13,286 nt of DNA, from assembly GCA_910584205.1 (NCBI GenBank), contig CAJUAA010000061.1, positions 1 to 13,286 of the forward strand, read 5' to 3'. The notes beneath the pieces were generated by a model. The model was not told the origin of the DNA. It saw only the letters and a program-made list of their open reading frames with translations, and ran no database searches. This DNA is from an uncultured Lachnospiraceae bacterium (GTDB lineage: Bacteria > Bacillota > Clostridia > Lachnospirales > Lachnospiraceae). Below, piece by piece: positions 13,112-13,286 of this stretch. The translations under genes were made by a program, and so were the position numbers. Each line of letters begins with the position of its first letter. The first letter of the stretch is position 1.

Positions 13112-13138
13112 GCTGTGAAATTTGTTTTTCACATTTTA
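13112..13138 (-). promoter_or_regulatory. candidate operator and -10 upstream of the small hypothetical gene
   Basis: TGTGAAA (13114-13120) and TTTCACA (13127-13133) form a perfect 7-bp inverted repeat with a six-base spacer. On the minus strand a TAAAAT -10-like element (13138-13133) abuts it. The 11-mer CTGTGAAATTT (13113-13123) is identical to the sequence in both arms of the modA inverted repeat. No convincing -35 is visible, so the promoter call is weak while the repeat itself is plain. Confidence 0.45.
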
Positions 13139-13245
13139 GCATAAAGAGCAGGGTTTGAAAAGAGGGATCCGTTCACGCATGGAAACGTGCAGGGAAGCCG
13201 GAAATGTACAATGCCTGACAGTTTTAAATAAAAGGAGGTTGAAGA

Positions 13246-13286
13246 ATGATCAAGAAAGTTCTCATTATCAATGGGACAGAACGCAC
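13246..13286 (+). CDS. probable flavodoxin-like NAD(P)H-dependent reductase, N-terminus only
   Basis: Thirteen codons are visible, reading MIKKVLIINGTER. This 'K-V-L-I-I-N-G-(S/T)' opening, a first beta strand followed by a phosphate-binding turn, is typical of the flavodoxin-like NADPH-dependent FMN reductase and iron-sulfur flavoprotein families. AAAGGAGG (about 13231-13238) lies about eight bases before the ATG, a strong site. The gene runs off the window, so the family call rests only on the N-terminus. No clear promoter is seen in the 190 bases separating it from the divergent small gene, although the TGTGAAA inverted repeat lies within that gap. Confidence 0.55.
   Translation, partial: MIKKVLIINGTER

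Noticed and set aside
12801..13118. Plus-strand 105-residue frame opposite the small hypothetical gene
   Set aside because: It starts at a GTG with a poor ribosome-binding site and is a shadow of the minus-strand gene, which has AGGAGG and a protein-like composition.
13114..13133. TGTGA...TCACA as a CRP-type site
   Set aside because: The spacing between TGTGA and TCACA is 10 bases instead of the 6 of the CRP consensus, and the same core at modA has a different geometry.

Overview
The window is a molybdenum (or tungsten) cofactor locus from a Gram-positive anaerobe, most likely a Lachnospiraceae-type Clostridia. This rests on strong AGGAGG-type ribosome-binding sites, GC-rich genes separated by AT-rich intergenic regions, TTGACA/TATAAT-like promoters, and protein architectures typical of Clostridia. 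The species assignment is inference. Almost every gene is on the plus strand. No molybdoenzyme lies inside the window, and moaA, moaC, moaE and mobB are not seen, so the enzyme served and the early pterin steps must be encoded elsewhere.

Layout. The left edge (1-112, minus) holds the start of an iron-containing alcohol dehydrogenase, divergent from the cofactor genes. From 266 to about 6883 runs a tight gene string: an excisionase-type HTH fused to a periplasmic-binding-protein-like (PBP) domain; a MoeA molybdotransferase; a second MoeA carrying its own C-terminal PBP domain; and a pair of flavoproteins resembling GlpA and GlpB of anaerobic glycerol-3-phosphate dehydrogenase. The second flavoprotein has no conventional start codon in front of its FAD-binding motif. 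A new promoter at 6916 starts a second unit: a MoeA-like molybdopterin-binding protein with a four-cysteine tail, then a degenerate MobA-like domain fused to a ModE-type winged helix. A third promoter at 9052, embedded in elaborate inverted repeats, drives modA-modB-modC (the molybdate ABC importer). A fourth promoter, just after modC, drives a MogA/MoaB-type adenylyltransferase that ends at a clear bidirectional terminator (12604-12634). The right edge holds a small minus-strand hypothetical gene and the first codons of a probable flavodoxin-like NAD(P)H-dependent reductase.

How the genes fit together (inference from known family roles). ModABC imports the oxyanion, MogA adenylylates molybdopterin, and MoeA inserts the metal. 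Two fusion proteins look like dedicated sensors: HTH-PBP, whose PBP domain matches the one on the second MoeA, and MobA-like-ModE, which lacks the molybdate-binding Mop domains of classical ModE. The operators show two recurring patterns. A TYGTTA-type 8-bp inverted repeat lies just downstream of the -10 at both 6958 and 9089. A CTGTGAAATTT element occurs in both arms of a perfect 16-bp inverted repeat at modA and again upstream of the small minus-strand gene. Together they suggest a local regulatory circuit for metal and cofactor status that does not follow the Escherichia coli ModE layout.
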